A stretch of DNA of 41,955 nucleotides from assembly GCA_944324185.1 (NCBI GenBank), contig CALUVI010000014.1:1-41955 (forward strand), read 5' to 3'. This stretch comes from Candidatus Gastranaerophilales bacterium. Its GTDB lineage: Bacteria; Cyanobacteriota; Vampirovibrionia; Gastranaerophilales; Gastranaerophilaceae. The position numbers were made by a program, and so were the translations under genes. The notes under the pieces are model-generated. The model made no database searches and had not been told where the DNA came from. It worked only from the letters and a program-made list of their open reading frames with translations. This document shows, one piece after another, positions 16,061-25,113 of this stretch (position 1 is its first letter; each line of letters opens with the position of its first letter).

Positions 16061-17311
16061 ATGACTGTGATAATAGATAAAATTAACGGGATTAATGAGA
16101 TTGTTAAAGAAATCTTTGAATTTACGCAAACTAACGATAAAGTGAAAGCTGATTTTGATGAATATCTTGCAACAGTAGGAGCAAGAAATATATCACTTAA
16201 TCAGATGGAAAAAATCTTTTTACCGTATATATTTGAGCGTAAAATTGACAACAAATCCATTCTTGAGATGTACAAAGAAGAAAAGGGGCAGACACAGGTA
16301 CTCGACAGTCTCATTAAGGCTCAGGCATCTATTTTTGAAATTAAAAAAATCCTTAAAAACGGATTTGAGTTATATAATTTGATTAACGAAAAAACTTACA
16401 GGGTTCTTTCACTTACAAAAATGACTAACTTCAGAGGAATATATGCGGGGCAGTATATTGCGGCGAGAATATTTGAACTGGACGGTGAATATTATATAAT
16501 AGAGATTTCAAGTGTTTTATCACACTCACAGAAAGAAGAAGCATACAGATATGCGGTTATGAAACTGGTTCATTCTCCGGAGCTGCTCTATCTTGACAAT
16601 TCTGAAAAGGAAGAGGAAATAAAAAATACAATTTCTGAAATGTATCAAAAGTTTATTAAGACATTTAACAAAGATTTGATACTTACGACTAATAAATACG
16701 CGGATGATATTATCGGTGCATTCAATGAAGGAGAAGAAATAGATCTTTCTGATAAAGGGTGTGATATTACAGAGTTTAAATTTTTCCATGTAAAAGAGCT
16801 TGATAATAATTATTCAAACTTTTTGGAAAATTCTATGGGCGGATTTTCTTCTCACAATGAAACATATGATGTTGCGGTAATTTTTGATGAGAATAACGGT
16901 TTGTATGCAATACCTTTTTACAAAACTTTCTGTACAATTTTTGAAGACAAAACAAAAGTTGAGAATGCAAAAAATTGCGTTGAATATTTTCTGACAAACG
17001 GTTCAATTCCAAATATTATCCTTGACAGAGTTTCCGCTAAATATTCAAACTTTATGGATATAATAAATGAGTTTCTGGGCACAAGCTACACTTATGAGGA
17101 GTTGATAAAAAAATATAAATCAGATTATCTGGAGAACAGAATTTATTCTTCGGCAACGGTGTTGTTCTGCTCAAAGGCGTTCTCAGAGATTTTTGACTAT
17201 ATATCGGAACCGCAGCCGCAAAAACCTGTAATAACACAAAAAGTCGGCAGGAATGATCCTTGCCCGTGCGGAAGCGGCAAGAAATTCAAAAACTGCTGCG
17301 GCAGAAATTAA
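16061..17311 (+). CDS. SEC-C motif protein, function unknown
   Basis: The last 23 residues form a SEC-C zinc-binding motif, [18 protein letters not shown], as at the SecA C-terminus. The preceding 390 residues are mostly alpha-helical with no domain I recognise and no signal peptide or membrane segment. SEC-C tails bind zinc and, in SecA, contact SecB and ribosomes, so a protein-interaction role is plausible. GAGGAG lies 7 nt before the ATG. It converges on nadK with 2 bp between stop codons. Confidence 0.8.
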   Translation: MTVIIDKINGINEIVKEIFEFTQTNDKVKADFDEYLATVGARNISLNQMEKIFLPYIFERKIDNKSILEMYKEEKGQTQVLDSLIKAQASIFEIKKILKNGFELYNLINEKTYRVLSLTKMTNFRGIYAGQYIAARIFELDGEYYIIEISSVLSHSQKEEAYRYAVMKLVHSPELLYLDNSEKEEEIKNTISEMYQKFIKTFNKDLILTTNKYADDIIGAFNEGEEIDLSDKGCDITEFKFFHVKELDNNYSNFLENSMGGFSSHNETYDVAVIFDENNGLYAIPFYKTFCTIFEDKTKVENAKNCVEYFLTNGSIPNIILDRVSAKYSNFMDIINEFLGTSYTYEELIKKYKSDYLENRIYSSATVLFCSKAFSEIFDYISEPQPQKPVITQKVGRNDPCPCGSGKKFKNCCGRN

Positions 17312-17313
17312 GA

Positions 17314-18096
17314 TTATTTTTCGGGGGAAATTCCCCAGTGAAGTTTATTTCTTAATACCGAATAAAAACTGTCATTGTCCAAAAAAGCAAGCAATGCCTT
17401 ATTTGCTGATGTTTTTATTGAAATCTGCTTAATACATTCCGGAGTCTCCGAACCGTCAATTGCAACAGACAAAAGTTTATCTCCGGTCTTAACCGTTATA
17501 ACTTCTTCTTTCGGAACAACAAGAGGACGGGCGTTAAGTGTATGCGGACATACAGGTACAATAACAATTGCATCAAGTGTCGGGTATAATACGGGACCGC
17601 CGGCAGAAAGCCCGTATGCCGTAGAGCCTGTCGGGGTGGAAATTATTAATCCGTCTGCAATATAATCGCATACAAATCTGCCGTTTATTTCAAGATAAAA
17701 TTTTGAAGCTCTGTATGTATTGCAGCCTTTTATTACAAAATCATTTAAAGCAAGCGTGTTTTCTGATTCAAGCATCAGCCTCTCTTCCGTAGAATATTTT
17801 CCGTCAAGGACTTTAGATACAACATCACTAATCTCCTCTATACCAGCTTGAGAAAGAAATCCTAATCTGCCGAGGTTTATACCCAGTACCGGAGTTTTTG
17901 CGGAGGCATAAAATCTTGCCGCCTTTAAAAGTGTTCCGTCGCCGCCGATTACAAATGTAAACCCGCCGAAGTTTTTCATATTGTCGATATCAAAAGTCTG
18001 AAATTCGACACTCTTTTTCAGAAGCGTGTTTTCCAAAACTTCAAGAATACTTGAATATCCGGCTATCTTATTATTGTATACAACATTTATTTTCAT
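17314..18096 (-). CDS. nadK: NAD kinase
   Basis: NadK phosphorylates NAD to NADP. GGDGT is at 51-55, and the second signature DGLIISTPTGSTAYGLSAGG lies at about 148-167. The usual NE/D pair is present as LNDFVI. The 260-residue length is normal. There is no Shine-Dalgarno sequence; TGATATAAT ends 7 nt before the ATG, so the transcript is probably leaderless. It is divergent from the BFN gene across 70 bp. Confidence 0.95.
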   Translation of the reverse strand: MKINVVYNNKIAGYSSILEVLENTLLKKSVEFQTFDIDNMKNFGGFTFVIGGDGTLLKAARFYASAKTPVLGINLGRLGFLSQAGIEEISDVVSKVLDGKYSTEERLMLESENTLALNDFVIKGCNTYRASKFYLEINGRFVCDYIADGLIISTPTGSTAYGLSAGGPVLYPTLDAIVIVPVCPHTLNARPLVVPKEEVITVKTGDKLLSVAIDGSETPECIKQISIKTSANKALLAFLDNDSFYSVLRNKLHWGISPEK

Positions 18097-18103
18097 ACAA
18101 AGG

Positions 18104-18112
18104 ATTATATCA
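18104..18112 (-). promoter_or_regulatory. Extended -10 of nadK
   Basis: The minus strand reads TGATATAAT, then 7 nt, then the nadK ATG, pointing to a leaderless mRNA. Confidence 0.6.
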
Positions 18113-18127
18113 TATAATTAGGGTTTG

Positions 18128-18136
18128 TGATACAAT
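18128..18136 (+). promoter_or_regulatory. Extended -10 of the BFN gene
   Basis: TGATACAAT lies 30 nt before the ATG at 18167, which has GAGGA in front, so this gene has a normal leader in contrast to the divergent nadK. Confidence 0.5.
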
Positions 18137-18166
18137 GGGGTCAATAATACCGTTGAGGATAAATTT

Positions 18167-18676
18167 ATGATAGAAATGAAAGTTATGGGCATAGCTCTTG
18201 ATGTGAGAACAAATTCTCCGATAGTAGTTCTTCACGATTTGGATAACAGAAAAGCTCTTCCTATATGGATAGGTTCGGCAGAAGCAAGCGCTATAATAAG
18301 ATGTATTGAAGGGCTTGTTGTTGCACGCCCGATGACACACGATTTAATTTCAAATATTATTGAAAAAACCGGATATTCGCTTGAAAAAATCGAGATTAAT
18401 GATGTGGAAAAAGAAACTTATTTTGCAACTCTGTTCCTCCAAAAAGACGGCGAAACTCTTGAAATTGACGCACGTCCGTCTGATGCTATAGCAATAGCAA
18501 TGAGAATGGAAGCGCCTATTTATGTAACCGCAAATGTGCTTATGAACGGCTCTGTTTCCACTGATACTGCAAAAGATGAAGAAGAAGCGCAGGAATTCAA
18601 AGACTTTATCCAGAATATTAAACCTTCTGATTTTGAAAAAATGATGAAAGGCAAACACCACGAAAACGACCAGTAG
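18167..18676 (+). CDS. Bifunctional nuclease (BFN) domain protein
   Basis: The 169-residue protein is a BFN domain (DUF151 family): KVMGIALDVRTNSPIVVLHD, LPIWIGSAEASAI, RPMTHDL and DARPSDAIAIAMR are the family's conserved blocks. Members have reported RNase/DNase activity and are widespread in cyanobacteria, plants and other bacteria. The C-terminal 35 residues are charged and extend past the domain, without the UVR motif some homologues carry. GAGGA precedes the ATG. Its TAG stop is the first part of an R8 motif (TAGGGGTAAATGG). Confidence 0.92.
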   Translation: MIEMKVMGIALDVRTNSPIVVLHDLDNRKALPIWIGSAEASAIIRCIEGLVVARPMTHDLISNIIEKTGYSLEKIEINDVEKETYFATLFLQKDGETLEIDARPSDAIAIAMRMEAPIYVTANVLMNGSVSTDTAKDEEEAQEFKDFIQNIKPSDFEKMMKGKHHENDQ

Positions 18677-18866
18677 GGGTAAATGGATTTTGCAGTGATC
18701 AAGTGACCAAGTGATCAGGTGATCAAGAAGGGGGGAAATGGGTTTTATTGGTGACTAAGTGATTAAGTGACTAAGTGACTGAGAATATGAAAATGCCGGT
18801 CGGAGAAAACCCGACAATAACCTTTTGTATTGGTGGGAACGCTGACGCTTTTCCCACCCTACGACT
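18674..18866. repeat. Repeat island: R8, R3, R8, R3, R4, R6
   Basis: R8 begins in the BFN stop codon (18674-18686). R3 GTGATCAA-type run at 18694-18728, a second R8-like GGGGGGAAATGG at 18731, R3 GTGACTAA-type run at 18750-18788, R4 hairpin at 18796-18822, and R6 hairpin (GGTGGGAACGC / TTTTCCCACC) at 18831-18861. No coding frame is convincing. Confidence 0.75.
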
Positions 18867-18870
18867 TAAC

Positions 18871-18972
18871 GTCATTGCGAGGGGACAGACAGAACAGCCC
18901 GAAGCAATCTATAACAAATTTGACAATTTAATAAAAATGGATTGCCACGCCCCTGACGGGTCTCGCAATGAC
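18871..18972. repeat. R1 inverted-repeat element
   Basis: GTCATTGCGAGGGG at the left and TCTCGCAATGAC at the right, with AGCCCGAAGCAATC and GGATTGCCACGCCC as inner arms. Confidence 0.85.
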
Positions 18973-18990
18973 TGCACTCCGGAAGTGAAG

Positions 18991-19050
18991 TAGTGTGGAG
19001 CTTGCTCCACAAGACAGTAATCGACAAGGCTTTAGCCCGACAATAACTTC
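18991..19050. repeat. R5 palindrome followed by R4 hairpin
   Basis: TAGTGTGGAGCTTGCTCCAC at 18991-19010, then an R4-type AAGGCTTTAGCCCGACAATAA ending about 19050. They complete the repeat island before dapL. Confidence 0.6.
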
Positions 19051-19106
19051 AAAGCAGGTTGGGTTTACCCACCCAGGAAAAACATAACTAAAAAAAGAGG
19101 AACAAT

Positions 19107-20276
19107 ATGAATTTAAACAAAAATTATGAAAATCTTGAACAGAGCTATTTATTTTCTACTGTTGCTAAAAAAGTAAATGAGTATATATCAAAAAATCCGG
19201 ATAAAAAAATCATAAGACTCGGAATAGGTGATGTTACCCGCCCGTTATGCCAAAAAGTAATTGAAGCTATGCACAAAGCAGTTGACGAAATGGGGGTTCA
19301 AGCAACTTTTAGAGGCTACGGACCTGAGCAGGGGTATGATTTTTTGCGTGAAGCGGTTCAAAAATACTACAAAACGCATAATGTAGATTTAGAACTTGAT
19401 GAAATATTTATTTCAGACGGCGCAAAGAGTGATTTGGGAAATATTCTGGACTTGTTTGGAGAAGATAATACAGTCCTCGTTCCCGACCCTGTTTATCCTG
19501 TTTATGTGGATACAAATATTATGGCAGGCAGAAAAGTTGTTTTTGCTGACGCAAACGGTGAAAACGGATTTTTGCCAATGCCTGATGAGAATATTAAGGC
19601 TGATTTGATTTATATTTGTTCTCCTAATAACCCGACAGGCGCGGTTTATAACAGAGAGCAGCTTAAGGTCTGGGTAGATTATGCAAGAAAGCTCGGCGCA
19701 ATTATTCTTTTTGATTCGGCTTATGAATGTTTCATCTCTGATACGGAACTTCCGCACAGTATTTATGAGATAGAAGGTGCAAAAGAGTGTGCAATAGAAT
19801 TTTGCTCGCTGTCTAAAATGGCTGGGTTTACCGGCACAAGATGCGGATATACAATTGTCCCGAAGACATTGGGTAAATTAAATAAAATGTGGCTCAGACG
19901 CCAGACGACAAAATTTAACGGAGTTCCGTATATTGTTCAAAGAGGCGCGGAAGCTGTATTCACGCCGGAAGGGCAGGAAGAGATAAAAGAAAATATAAAT
20001 TATTACAAAGAAAATGCAAGAATAATTTCTGATACGCTAAAACGTTGTAATATCTGGCATGTGGGCGGAAAACACTCGCCTTATATCTGGCTAAAGTGTC
20101 CGAATAATATGAAATCATGGGAATTCTTTGACTATCTTCTGGAAAACGCGCAGGTTGTGGGAACACCGGGAGCAGGGTTCGGAAGAAACGGCGAAGGATA
20201 CTTCAGACTCACATCTTTCGGGTCAAAAGAAAATACAGCGGAGGCGATGCAGCGGTTTGAAAAGCTGTTTAAGTAG
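19107..20276 (+). CDS. dapL: LL-diaminopimelate aminotransferase
   Basis: DapL converts tetrahydrodipicolinate directly to LL-diaminopimelate for lysine and peptidoglycan, the short route used by cyanobacteria, plants and some anaerobes. It is a fold-type I PLP enzyme; Lys237 in SLSKMAGFTGTRCGY is the PLP Schiff-base residue. Other motifs are FRGYGPEQGYDFLREAV, VPDPVYPVY, YICSPNNPTGAVY and, near the end, FRLTSFGSKENTAEA. The length of 389 is slightly below the usual 400-410. AGAGGA lies before the ATG. A strong terminator follows the stop. Confidence 0.93.
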   Translation: MNLNKNYENLEQSYLFSTVAKKVNEYISKNPDKKIIRLGIGDVTRPLCQKVIEAMHKAVDEMGVQATFRGYGPEQGYDFLREAVQKYYKTHNVDLELDEIFISDGAKSDLGNILDLFGEDNTVLVPDPVYPVYVDTNIMAGRKVVFADANGENGFLPMPDENIKADLIYICSPNNPTGAVYNREQLKVWVDYARKLGAIILFDSAYECFISDTELPHSIYEIEGAKECAIEFCSLSKMAGFTGTRCGYTIVPKTLGKLNKMWLRRQTTKFNGVPYIVQRGAEAVFTPEGQEEIKENINYYKENARIISDTLKRCNIWHVGGKHSPYIWLKCPNNMKSWEFFDYLLENAQVVGTPGAGFGRNGEGYFRLTSFGSKENTAEAMQRFEKLFK

Positions 20277-20295
20277 GTTTTGTTGTTTTAGTTAA

Positions 20296-20340
20296 TTAAG
20301 CGGGCGGAAATGTCTTACATTTCCGCCCGCCTTAATTTTT
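20296..20340 (+). terminator. Terminator after dapL
   Basis: CGGGCGGAAATGT and ACATTTCCGCCCG form a 13-bp GC-rich stem with a CTT loop. TTAAG/CTTAA extend it, and TTTTT follows. It separates dapL from the convergent acetylation operon. Confidence 0.9.
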
Positions 20341-20343
20341 AAA

Positions 20344-21753
20344 TTAAAATCTGAAATATATAAACGGATTATATGTACCGGCTGCAAGTGAAGATACTGC
20401 TATAATAAACAGTAAAAGCAGCCATAGATTAACCATTGCAATCCCCAACTTGTTTTTAATATCTAATATATTCTTAAATAGCGGAAGCGAACACAAAACA
20501 GCGGCTATTATAATTACAACATCTGTTACTGTACAATAATAAGATAAGTTATATATAAAAGTTTCTTTTTGCAAATGCGTAATACCAAACATATTTGCAA
20601 GATACTGACCGGCGTATGTTAAATTATCCGCGCGGAATATTACCCAGCCTATTATAAAAATTAATATACAATAAATATGGCGCATGATATTTATTGCAGA
20701 ACTATGCGGCTTTTGCTCAAAATCTTTAATATTAAAGATTTTTTCAATTATTATAAATATACCGTGCCAGATACCCCATACAATAAATGTCCAGGCTGCA
20801 CCATGCCAGATACCGGTAAGCAAAAATACAATGCCCAGATTTACGCAGGTTTTGTAAAGCTTACCTCTGTTTCCGCCCAGAGGAATATAAACATATTGTT
20901 TGAACCATGTTGAAAGTGAAATATGCCATCTCCTCCAGAACTCTGTTATAGATTTTGAAATGTACGGATAATTGAAGTTTTCCATAAATCTGAATCCGAA
21001 AATTAATCCAAGTCCGATAGCCATATCAGAATATCCCGAAAAATCAAAATACAATTGTAAAGTATAAGCTAAAGCTCCGAGCCAGGCAACTAAATGAGAA
21101 AAATTATGCGGGTCTTGAATAAAAATTTTGTCTGCAATTACAGCCATTGTATTTGCTATAATAATTTTCTTGGAAAAACCAATTATAAATCTTTTTACGC
21201 CAAGGCAGACTTTTTCAAAATTTACATCTCTGGAATCTATCTGGTCGGCTACATCATGGTATTTAACAATAGGTCCTGCTATCAACTGCGGAAATAAACA
21301 AATATAAAGCGCAAGCTTATATATGTCTTTTTGTGCTTTACACTCTCCTCTGTATACATCTATGACGTATGAAAGTGCCTGGAAGGTATAAAAGGAAATT
21401 CCAATAGGCATGACAATATCCGGAAAACTCAGGTGTGAATGAAACACGCTGTTAGTAATATCAATTAAGAAGTTAAAGTATTTAAAATAAAATAATATTC
21501 CCAGATTAGTGATTAATGTGCAAAGAAGTATTATTTTTTTATGATTAAAAAATCGTTCAATATTAATAGCTGCAATATAATTTATTAAAATTGTCAAAAG
21601 CATTATGGCAAGATACTTAGGTTCTCCCCAGGCATAAAAAATAATGCTTGCAGCAAGAAGTATGCCGTTATGAAGTTCTTTTTTTGCAGTTAGATAAAGC
21701 AAAAGAACAACAGGTAAAAATACAAAACAAAATGTCATTGACGAAAACAGCAT
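20344..21753 (-). CDS. MBOAT-family O-acyltransferase (AlgI-like)
   Basis: AlgI-type MBOAT proteins move acetyl groups across the membrane for O-acetylation of surface polysaccharides. The 469-residue chain has many membrane segments. It carries the family signature FRRWHISLSTWFKQYVYIP-like stretch (about 272-290) and TGIWHGAAWTFIVWG with the invariant His near residue 315. YFKYFNF and PIGISFYTFQALSY are also typical. Its ATG overlaps the upstream stop (TAATG), so it is coupled to the AlgJ/AlgX-like gene. Confidence 0.92.
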   Translation of the reverse strand: MLFSSMTFCFVFLPVVLLLYLTAKKELHNGILLAASIIFYAWGEPKYLAIMLLTILINYIAAINIERFFNHKKIILLCTLITNLGILFYFKYFNFLIDITNSVFHSHLSFPDIVMPIGISFYTFQALSYVIDVYRGECKAQKDIYKLALYICLFPQLIAGPIVKYHDVADQIDSRDVNFEKVCLGVKRFIIGFSKKIIIANTMAVIADKIFIQDPHNFSHLVAWLGALAYTLQLYFDFSGYSDMAIGLGLIFGFRFMENFNYPYISKSITEFWRRWHISLSTWFKQYVYIPLGGNRGKLYKTCVNLGIVFLLTGIWHGAAWTFIVWGIWHGIFIIIEKIFNIKDFEQKPHSSAINIMRHIYCILIFIIGWVIFRADNLTYAGQYLANMFGITHLQKETFIYNLSYYCTVTDVVIIIAAVLCSLPLFKNILDIKNKLGIAMVNLWLLLLFIIAVSSLAAGTYNPFIYFRF

Positions 21754-23432
21754 TATTTATTCTCCTCAAAAGTTAATTCAGCCAGTACATCAGGTACATA
21801 ACGTTCAACAGTTTCAAAAATAACGATATCTGCATCTTGAATTTCATCTGCTGTTGCCTGTTTTGTCCAATTGTATGTTATATCTTGGAAAGTATTTGAC
21901 AGTAAAGGGATTAGATTCTCTGAAAAAGAATCTCTATATGCATATACTTTTGGTGTTTTTATAATCTTATTATGTGTAGAAATAAGCTGCCAAGGGTTTT
22001 TCTCCGTCGGAACGGTTCTCTCTATATATGAATCTTTGCCGGCATGGACTGTCAAATATTGAGTTTTATCCGGTTTACGCATTAATTCCGGCAGCATAAA
22101 TGCAAGATCCTGATGTTTTGTTTCAAGTTCTTTACTTATACAGTTATCAAAATTAACTGTTTTAATTTTGATGCCGTCTGCGATAAGCTGTTTTGTAATT
22201 TCTTTATATCCTATATACGCACCAAAACTATTCCAGTGTGTATCATGTTTCCAGTACAGTAAACCTTTATCCTTGTTCTTAATCAAAGCATCATACAAAT
22301 ATATAACTTTAATATCGGAATTTGCTTCCAGATATTTTTTAAACTGGAAAAATCTGCTTTCACTGTCAGGTCTGAATTTTTTATAATAATCCGGAAAATA
22401 TTCTCCATAGATTTTATTTTTATCAGGAGCAACAATAAAGTAAAACTTTTTGTTGTGTTTTTTACAATAGTTATTTATAGAAATCAGATAATTAGCAGCC
22501 TTTTCTAATTCTTCCTGTGTACACAAGTCATTCTGATAATTCCTGATACTTTTATCCGCTTTATAAAAAAGCCATCCGTCCTTAGCAATAATCACACGAG
22601 AAGTTTCTCTATCCGCAAATACTACGTATTTAAGCTCCATTAAAAATTTACGTAAAAAGAATCTGTCGTTAAACCAGCTTTCAAAATTTTTACCGAAATC
22701 ATAATTTATCTCGCCGTATTCAGTGATAAACGGAGACATTTTTTCGAGCAACCTGTTTTCATCTTTAGAAATCTCATCATAGTTAATGTGAGACATCGGA
22801 ATGAAAAGCATGGTGAAAAATATTGTTAAAAATATTATATCAATGCGTGATTTATTTTTGATTGTACTAAATTCTGCCAGATAATTTGTCAATTTATAAC
22901 TTAACAAGAATGTTAAAATGATAATTATTACAAGTATTTCAAACTCAAATCTTATGACAGTGCTTACGTTTAGCGGTTCATTGTAAAGTATTTCAAAATA
23001 ACTGTCCTGTGGCGCAATTATAAGTGTATTGTTTTCAATTTTCAAACTTGCATTTTTTGCAGTGAAGCTATTTAGCTTCTCCAGTTTGTACTCTCCCTTT
23101 TTCAGTGTGATATTGCCCAGTTTTATTGGTAACAGCTCAGAATCTTTTTCTGTATAAAATATAAACTTTAGCCGTTTAGGATATCTTGAACGCTTAACTC
23201 TAAAAGTAATCTTTTGGTTTTTTCCGGCAGGGACTACAACGGTTTCATGTTTTTCCTTGATAAAATCATTGTTGTCTTTTTTATTAAGTAAAACTTGAAC
23301 CTGATATTTTACTGGAATAGATAATTTTATATCAACCTGCATCGGCTCATATACAAACCAGGCTTTGTAAGTTGACGCAGCAACAATTATTGTAATAATA
23401 GCAGCGATAATTGTTCGTTTTTGTATATGCAA
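21753..23432 (-). CDS. AlgJ/AlgX-like SGNH-type acetyltransferase, membrane anchored
   Basis: The second half (about 260-550) is an AlgX/AlgJ-type domain: GWLFYKAD, the Asp-His pair in KHDTHWNSFG (about residue 397), and the Ser motif YRDSFSENL near residue 505. These give an Asp-His-Ser set that transfers acetyl groups to a polysaccharide. The N-terminal part is unusual: a membrane segment (8-25), a beta-rich domain, and two more membrane helices (about 165-185 and 196-212). The start is TTG, chosen because AAGGAG precedes it; TGATACTAT upstream is a likely -10. Together with AlgI it forms a complete acetylation pair, but no polysaccharide synthase is nearby. Confidence 0.85.
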   Translation of the reverse strand: MHIQKRTIIAAIITIIVAASTYKAWFVYEPMQVDIKLSIPVKYQVQVLLNKKDNNDFIKEKHETVVVPAGKNQKITFRVKRSRYPKRLKFIFYTEKDSELLPIKLGNITLKKGEYKLEKLNSFTAKNASLKIENNTLIIAPQDSYFEILYNEPLNVSTVIRFEFEILVIIIILTFLLSYKLTNYLAEFSTIKNKSRIDIIFLTIFFTMLFIPMSHINYDEISKDENRLLEKMSPFITEYGEINYDFGKNFESWFNDRFFLRKFLMELKYVVFADRETSRVIIAKDGWLFYKADKSIRNYQNDLCTQEELEKAANYLISINNYCKKHNKKFYFIVAPDKNKIYGEYFPDYYKKFRPDSESRFFQFKKYLEANSDIKVIYLYDALIKNKDKGLLYWKHDTHWNSFGAYIGYKEITKQLIADGIKIKTVNFDNCISKELETKHQDLAFMLPELMRKPDKTQYLTVHAGKDSYIERTVPTEKNPWQLISTHNKIIKTPKVYAYRDSFSENLIPLLSNTFQDITYNWTKQATADEIQDADIVIFETVERYVPDVLAELTFEENK

Positions 23433-23585
23433 CTCAGTCTCCTTTTACCAAATATCTTATGTAGAAATAGTATCACAAAATTTATATTTTGTATCCTGTT
23501 AAATACGATTTATGAAAATATTTATATCCTATTTCATTGTTTATTCTATAATGTCAATTTTTTAAAATAAAAGCAGGGGTTATTA

Positions 23586-23930
23586 ATGTCAAAAGACAGT
23601 TTCGGGAAAAAATTAAAACAGATAAGAAAGTCAAGGAATTTGACGCAGGCGCAGCTTGCAGAGCTTGCCGGAGCCAATGAAAAACATATATCTAAAATAG
23701 AAACAGGTGTTTATTTTCCAACGTATAAAACTCTGGTAAAAATATTAAAAGCACTGAATTTAAAGATAGAAGATATGGATTTGGAACTTACGTCAACTCA
23801 AAAAAACAGCATATTTTATGCAAAGTCATTACAAATATTAAATAGTGCCGGCTCTGAGACGGAGTTAGAATATTATTACGGCTTTTTAAAACAGGCGCAA
23901 AAAGGAATAAATATATTAAATCAGAAATAA
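23586..23930 (+). CDS. XRE-family helix-turn-helix regulator
   Basis: Residues 8-62 are a Cro/CI-type HTH (LKQIRKSRNLTQAQLAELAG, ANEKHISKIETG). The remaining 50 residues form helices that may dimerise. Total length is 114. TATAAT at 23547-23552 gives a likely promoter. It is divergent from the acetylation operon and upstream of tRNA-Ala, so it could regulate itself or that operon. Confidence 0.88.
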   Translation: MSKDSFGKKLKQIRKSRNLTQAQLAELAGANEKHISKIETGVYFPTYKTLVKILKALNLKIEDMDLELTSTQKNSIFYAKSLQILNSAGSETELEYYYGFLKQAQKGINILNQK

Positions 23931-24040
23931 ACGATTACCCCTTTACAAAAAAAAATCATCATGTAGAATAAGAGATGTAGCCGACGGGTGAATGGAATAA
24001 ATAGCATTTACGAGTGTGGCTGCGATTGATAATAGAATAT

Positions 24041-24113
24041 GGGGGTTTAGCTCAGCTGGTAGAGCACCTGCTTTGCACGCAGGGGGTCAGGAGTTCGAAT
24101 CTCCTAACCTCCA
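24041..24113 (+). tRNA. tRNA-Ala (anticodon UGC)
   Basis: 73-nt cloverleaf: acceptor GGGGGTT/AACCTCC, D arm GCTC...GAGC, anticodon stem CCTGC/GCAGG with loop TTTGCAC, T arm GGAGTTCGAATCTCC. CCA is not encoded. Confidence 0.96.
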
Positions 24114-24150
24114 AAACAAAAGGGACATCTTTTGATGTCCCTTTTGTTTT
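24114..24150 (+). terminator. Terminator of tRNA-Ala
   Basis: ACAAAAGGGACATC and GATGTCCCTTTTGT flank a TTTT loop, a 14-bp stem followed by TTT. It starts at the base after the tRNA. Confidence 0.9.
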
Positions 24151-24298
24151 GCTCTGTCCTGGTATGAGAAACTTCAAAATGCGACAGCATTTAAGGAGTA
24201 CGAGCGCGAGTGAGCTGAGGCTGGAGTGCTTTTGTTGTAAGGGCGTTAAGCCCTGAAAACAAAACACGGAACTGCCGTTAGACGCGAACGGGCAAGAC

Positions 24299-24311
24299 AA
24301 TCTCCTAACCT
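24299..24311 (+). repeat. Copy of the tRNA-Ala 3' end
   Basis: AATCTCCTAACCT at 24299-24311 repeats 24098-24110 inside the tRNA T arm and acceptor, 201 bp away. The interval 24151-24298 has GC content unlike its flanks and a GGGCGTTAAGCCC hairpin but no gene. This is the layout of a small element inserted at a tRNA 3' end. Confidence 0.5.
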
Positions 24312-24326
24312 ACGCTAATTAAATTA

Positions 24327-24347
24327 AAGAGCAGGAAGGCTCTTTTT
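24327..24347 (+). terminator. Hairpin with T-run after the tRNA-Ala scar
   Basis: AAGAGC-aggaag-GCTCTT followed by TTTAA. The following 270 bp hold an AT-rich tract with the palindrome GCGGTAAATTTTAATTTACCGC (about 24460-24481, ends quoted in two halves: GCGGTAAATTT / AATTTACCGC) and no gene. Confidence 0.55.
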
Positions 24348-24618
24348 AAGGCGTTTTGGTGATTTTTAAGTTTTGTTTTTTTGTGTGATTTTAGACTCAA
24401 ATTTTGGCAAAAATGCTGCTTTGTTGCAAATTTGCTGCATTTTAAAAAAGTTTGCAGGCTGCGGTAAATTTTAATTTACCGCAACAAAAATATTCCGGTA
24501 ATCAGCGATTATCAAAACCTGCTGAAAGCTTCCGAAATTAAAGAAAATTCAAAGTCTGATTAATATCCGATTTATTGTCGGACAGGTATGTTCAATCGAC
24601 CGTTCAGGCTTTTTGCAC

Positions 24619-24653
24619 AAAAAAGGACAGCATCTCATAACTACTGTCCTTTT
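24619..24653 (-). terminator. Terminator of the two-gene small operon
   Basis: AAAAGGACAG (24621-24630) pairs with CTGTCCTTTT (24644-24653), and on the minus strand T6 follows. It lies 32 bp after the 81-residue gene and could work in both directions. Confidence 0.8.
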
Positions 24654-24685
24654 TGTTTCAAATTTACTCCGCCGCAACAATGAGC

Positions 24686-24931
24686 TTACTTTGCAAATTC
24701 ACCGGTATAATAACTCATCAGGTTTGCCAGACGGTGCTGCTTTTCCGCAGCTCTTTCAATGTTTTGCTTGATTTCATCAAGTTCTTTTAATAAAGTATTT
24801 AAGTCTTTACGTCGTTTGCTCTCTAGGCGTTCCTCCTTTACTGTCTGCCCTTCTTCTGTTCCCGTCAAATCAACTTCAAGCCAATTTGGCGAAAAACAAT
24901 TATTTTTATATTCTTTTTTATCAATACTCAT
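24686..24931 (-). CDS. Small charged coiled-coil protein, unknown
   Basis: 81 residues, highly charged; residues 36-66 (ERLESKRRKDLNTLLKELDE onward) look like a coiled coil. No known domain is recognised. AAGGAG lies 4 nt before the ATG and overlaps the end of the upstream small gene, so the two are probably translationally coupled. Good ribosome site, coupling and terminator support a real gene, perhaps from a mobile element next to tRNA-Ala. Confidence 0.65.
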   Translation of the reverse strand: MSIDKKEYKNNCFSPNWLEVDLTGTEEGQTVKEERLESKRRKDLNTLLKELDEIKQNIERAAEKQHRLANLMSYYTGEFAK

Positions 24932-24939
24932 AATACTCC

Positions 24940-25113
24940 TTAATAGTTTTTTGCGGTTTTTAAAGTATTAATAACACCTCGTACAAATTGCATGATGTTA
25001 AATGCAACATCTCTGCATTCAATGTAATCCCTGCGAACTTCCTGAAACTCTTTTGAATTAAAATCAAATGATGTCATTTCGGAATATTCAATTAGTGCTT
25101 CATGTTCGTCCAT
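24940..25113 (-). CDS. Small acidic protein, unknown
   Basis: 57 residues starting MDEHEALIEYSEMTSF and ending NTLKTAKNY, with AGAGG 7 nt before the ATG. The TAA is directly followed by GGAG, the ribosome site of the 81-residue gene. Predicted helical, no motif recognised. The arrangement of two short coupled genes recalls toxin-antitoxin pairs, but neither sequence supports that. Confidence 0.55.
   Translation of the reverse strand: MDEHEALIEYSEMTSFDFNSKEFQEVRRDYIECRDVAFNIMQFVRGVINTLKTAKNY

Noticed and set aside
18775..18993. A 72-codon frame between the BFN gene and dapL
   Set aside because: It is made of R3, R4, R6 and R1 repeat sequence.
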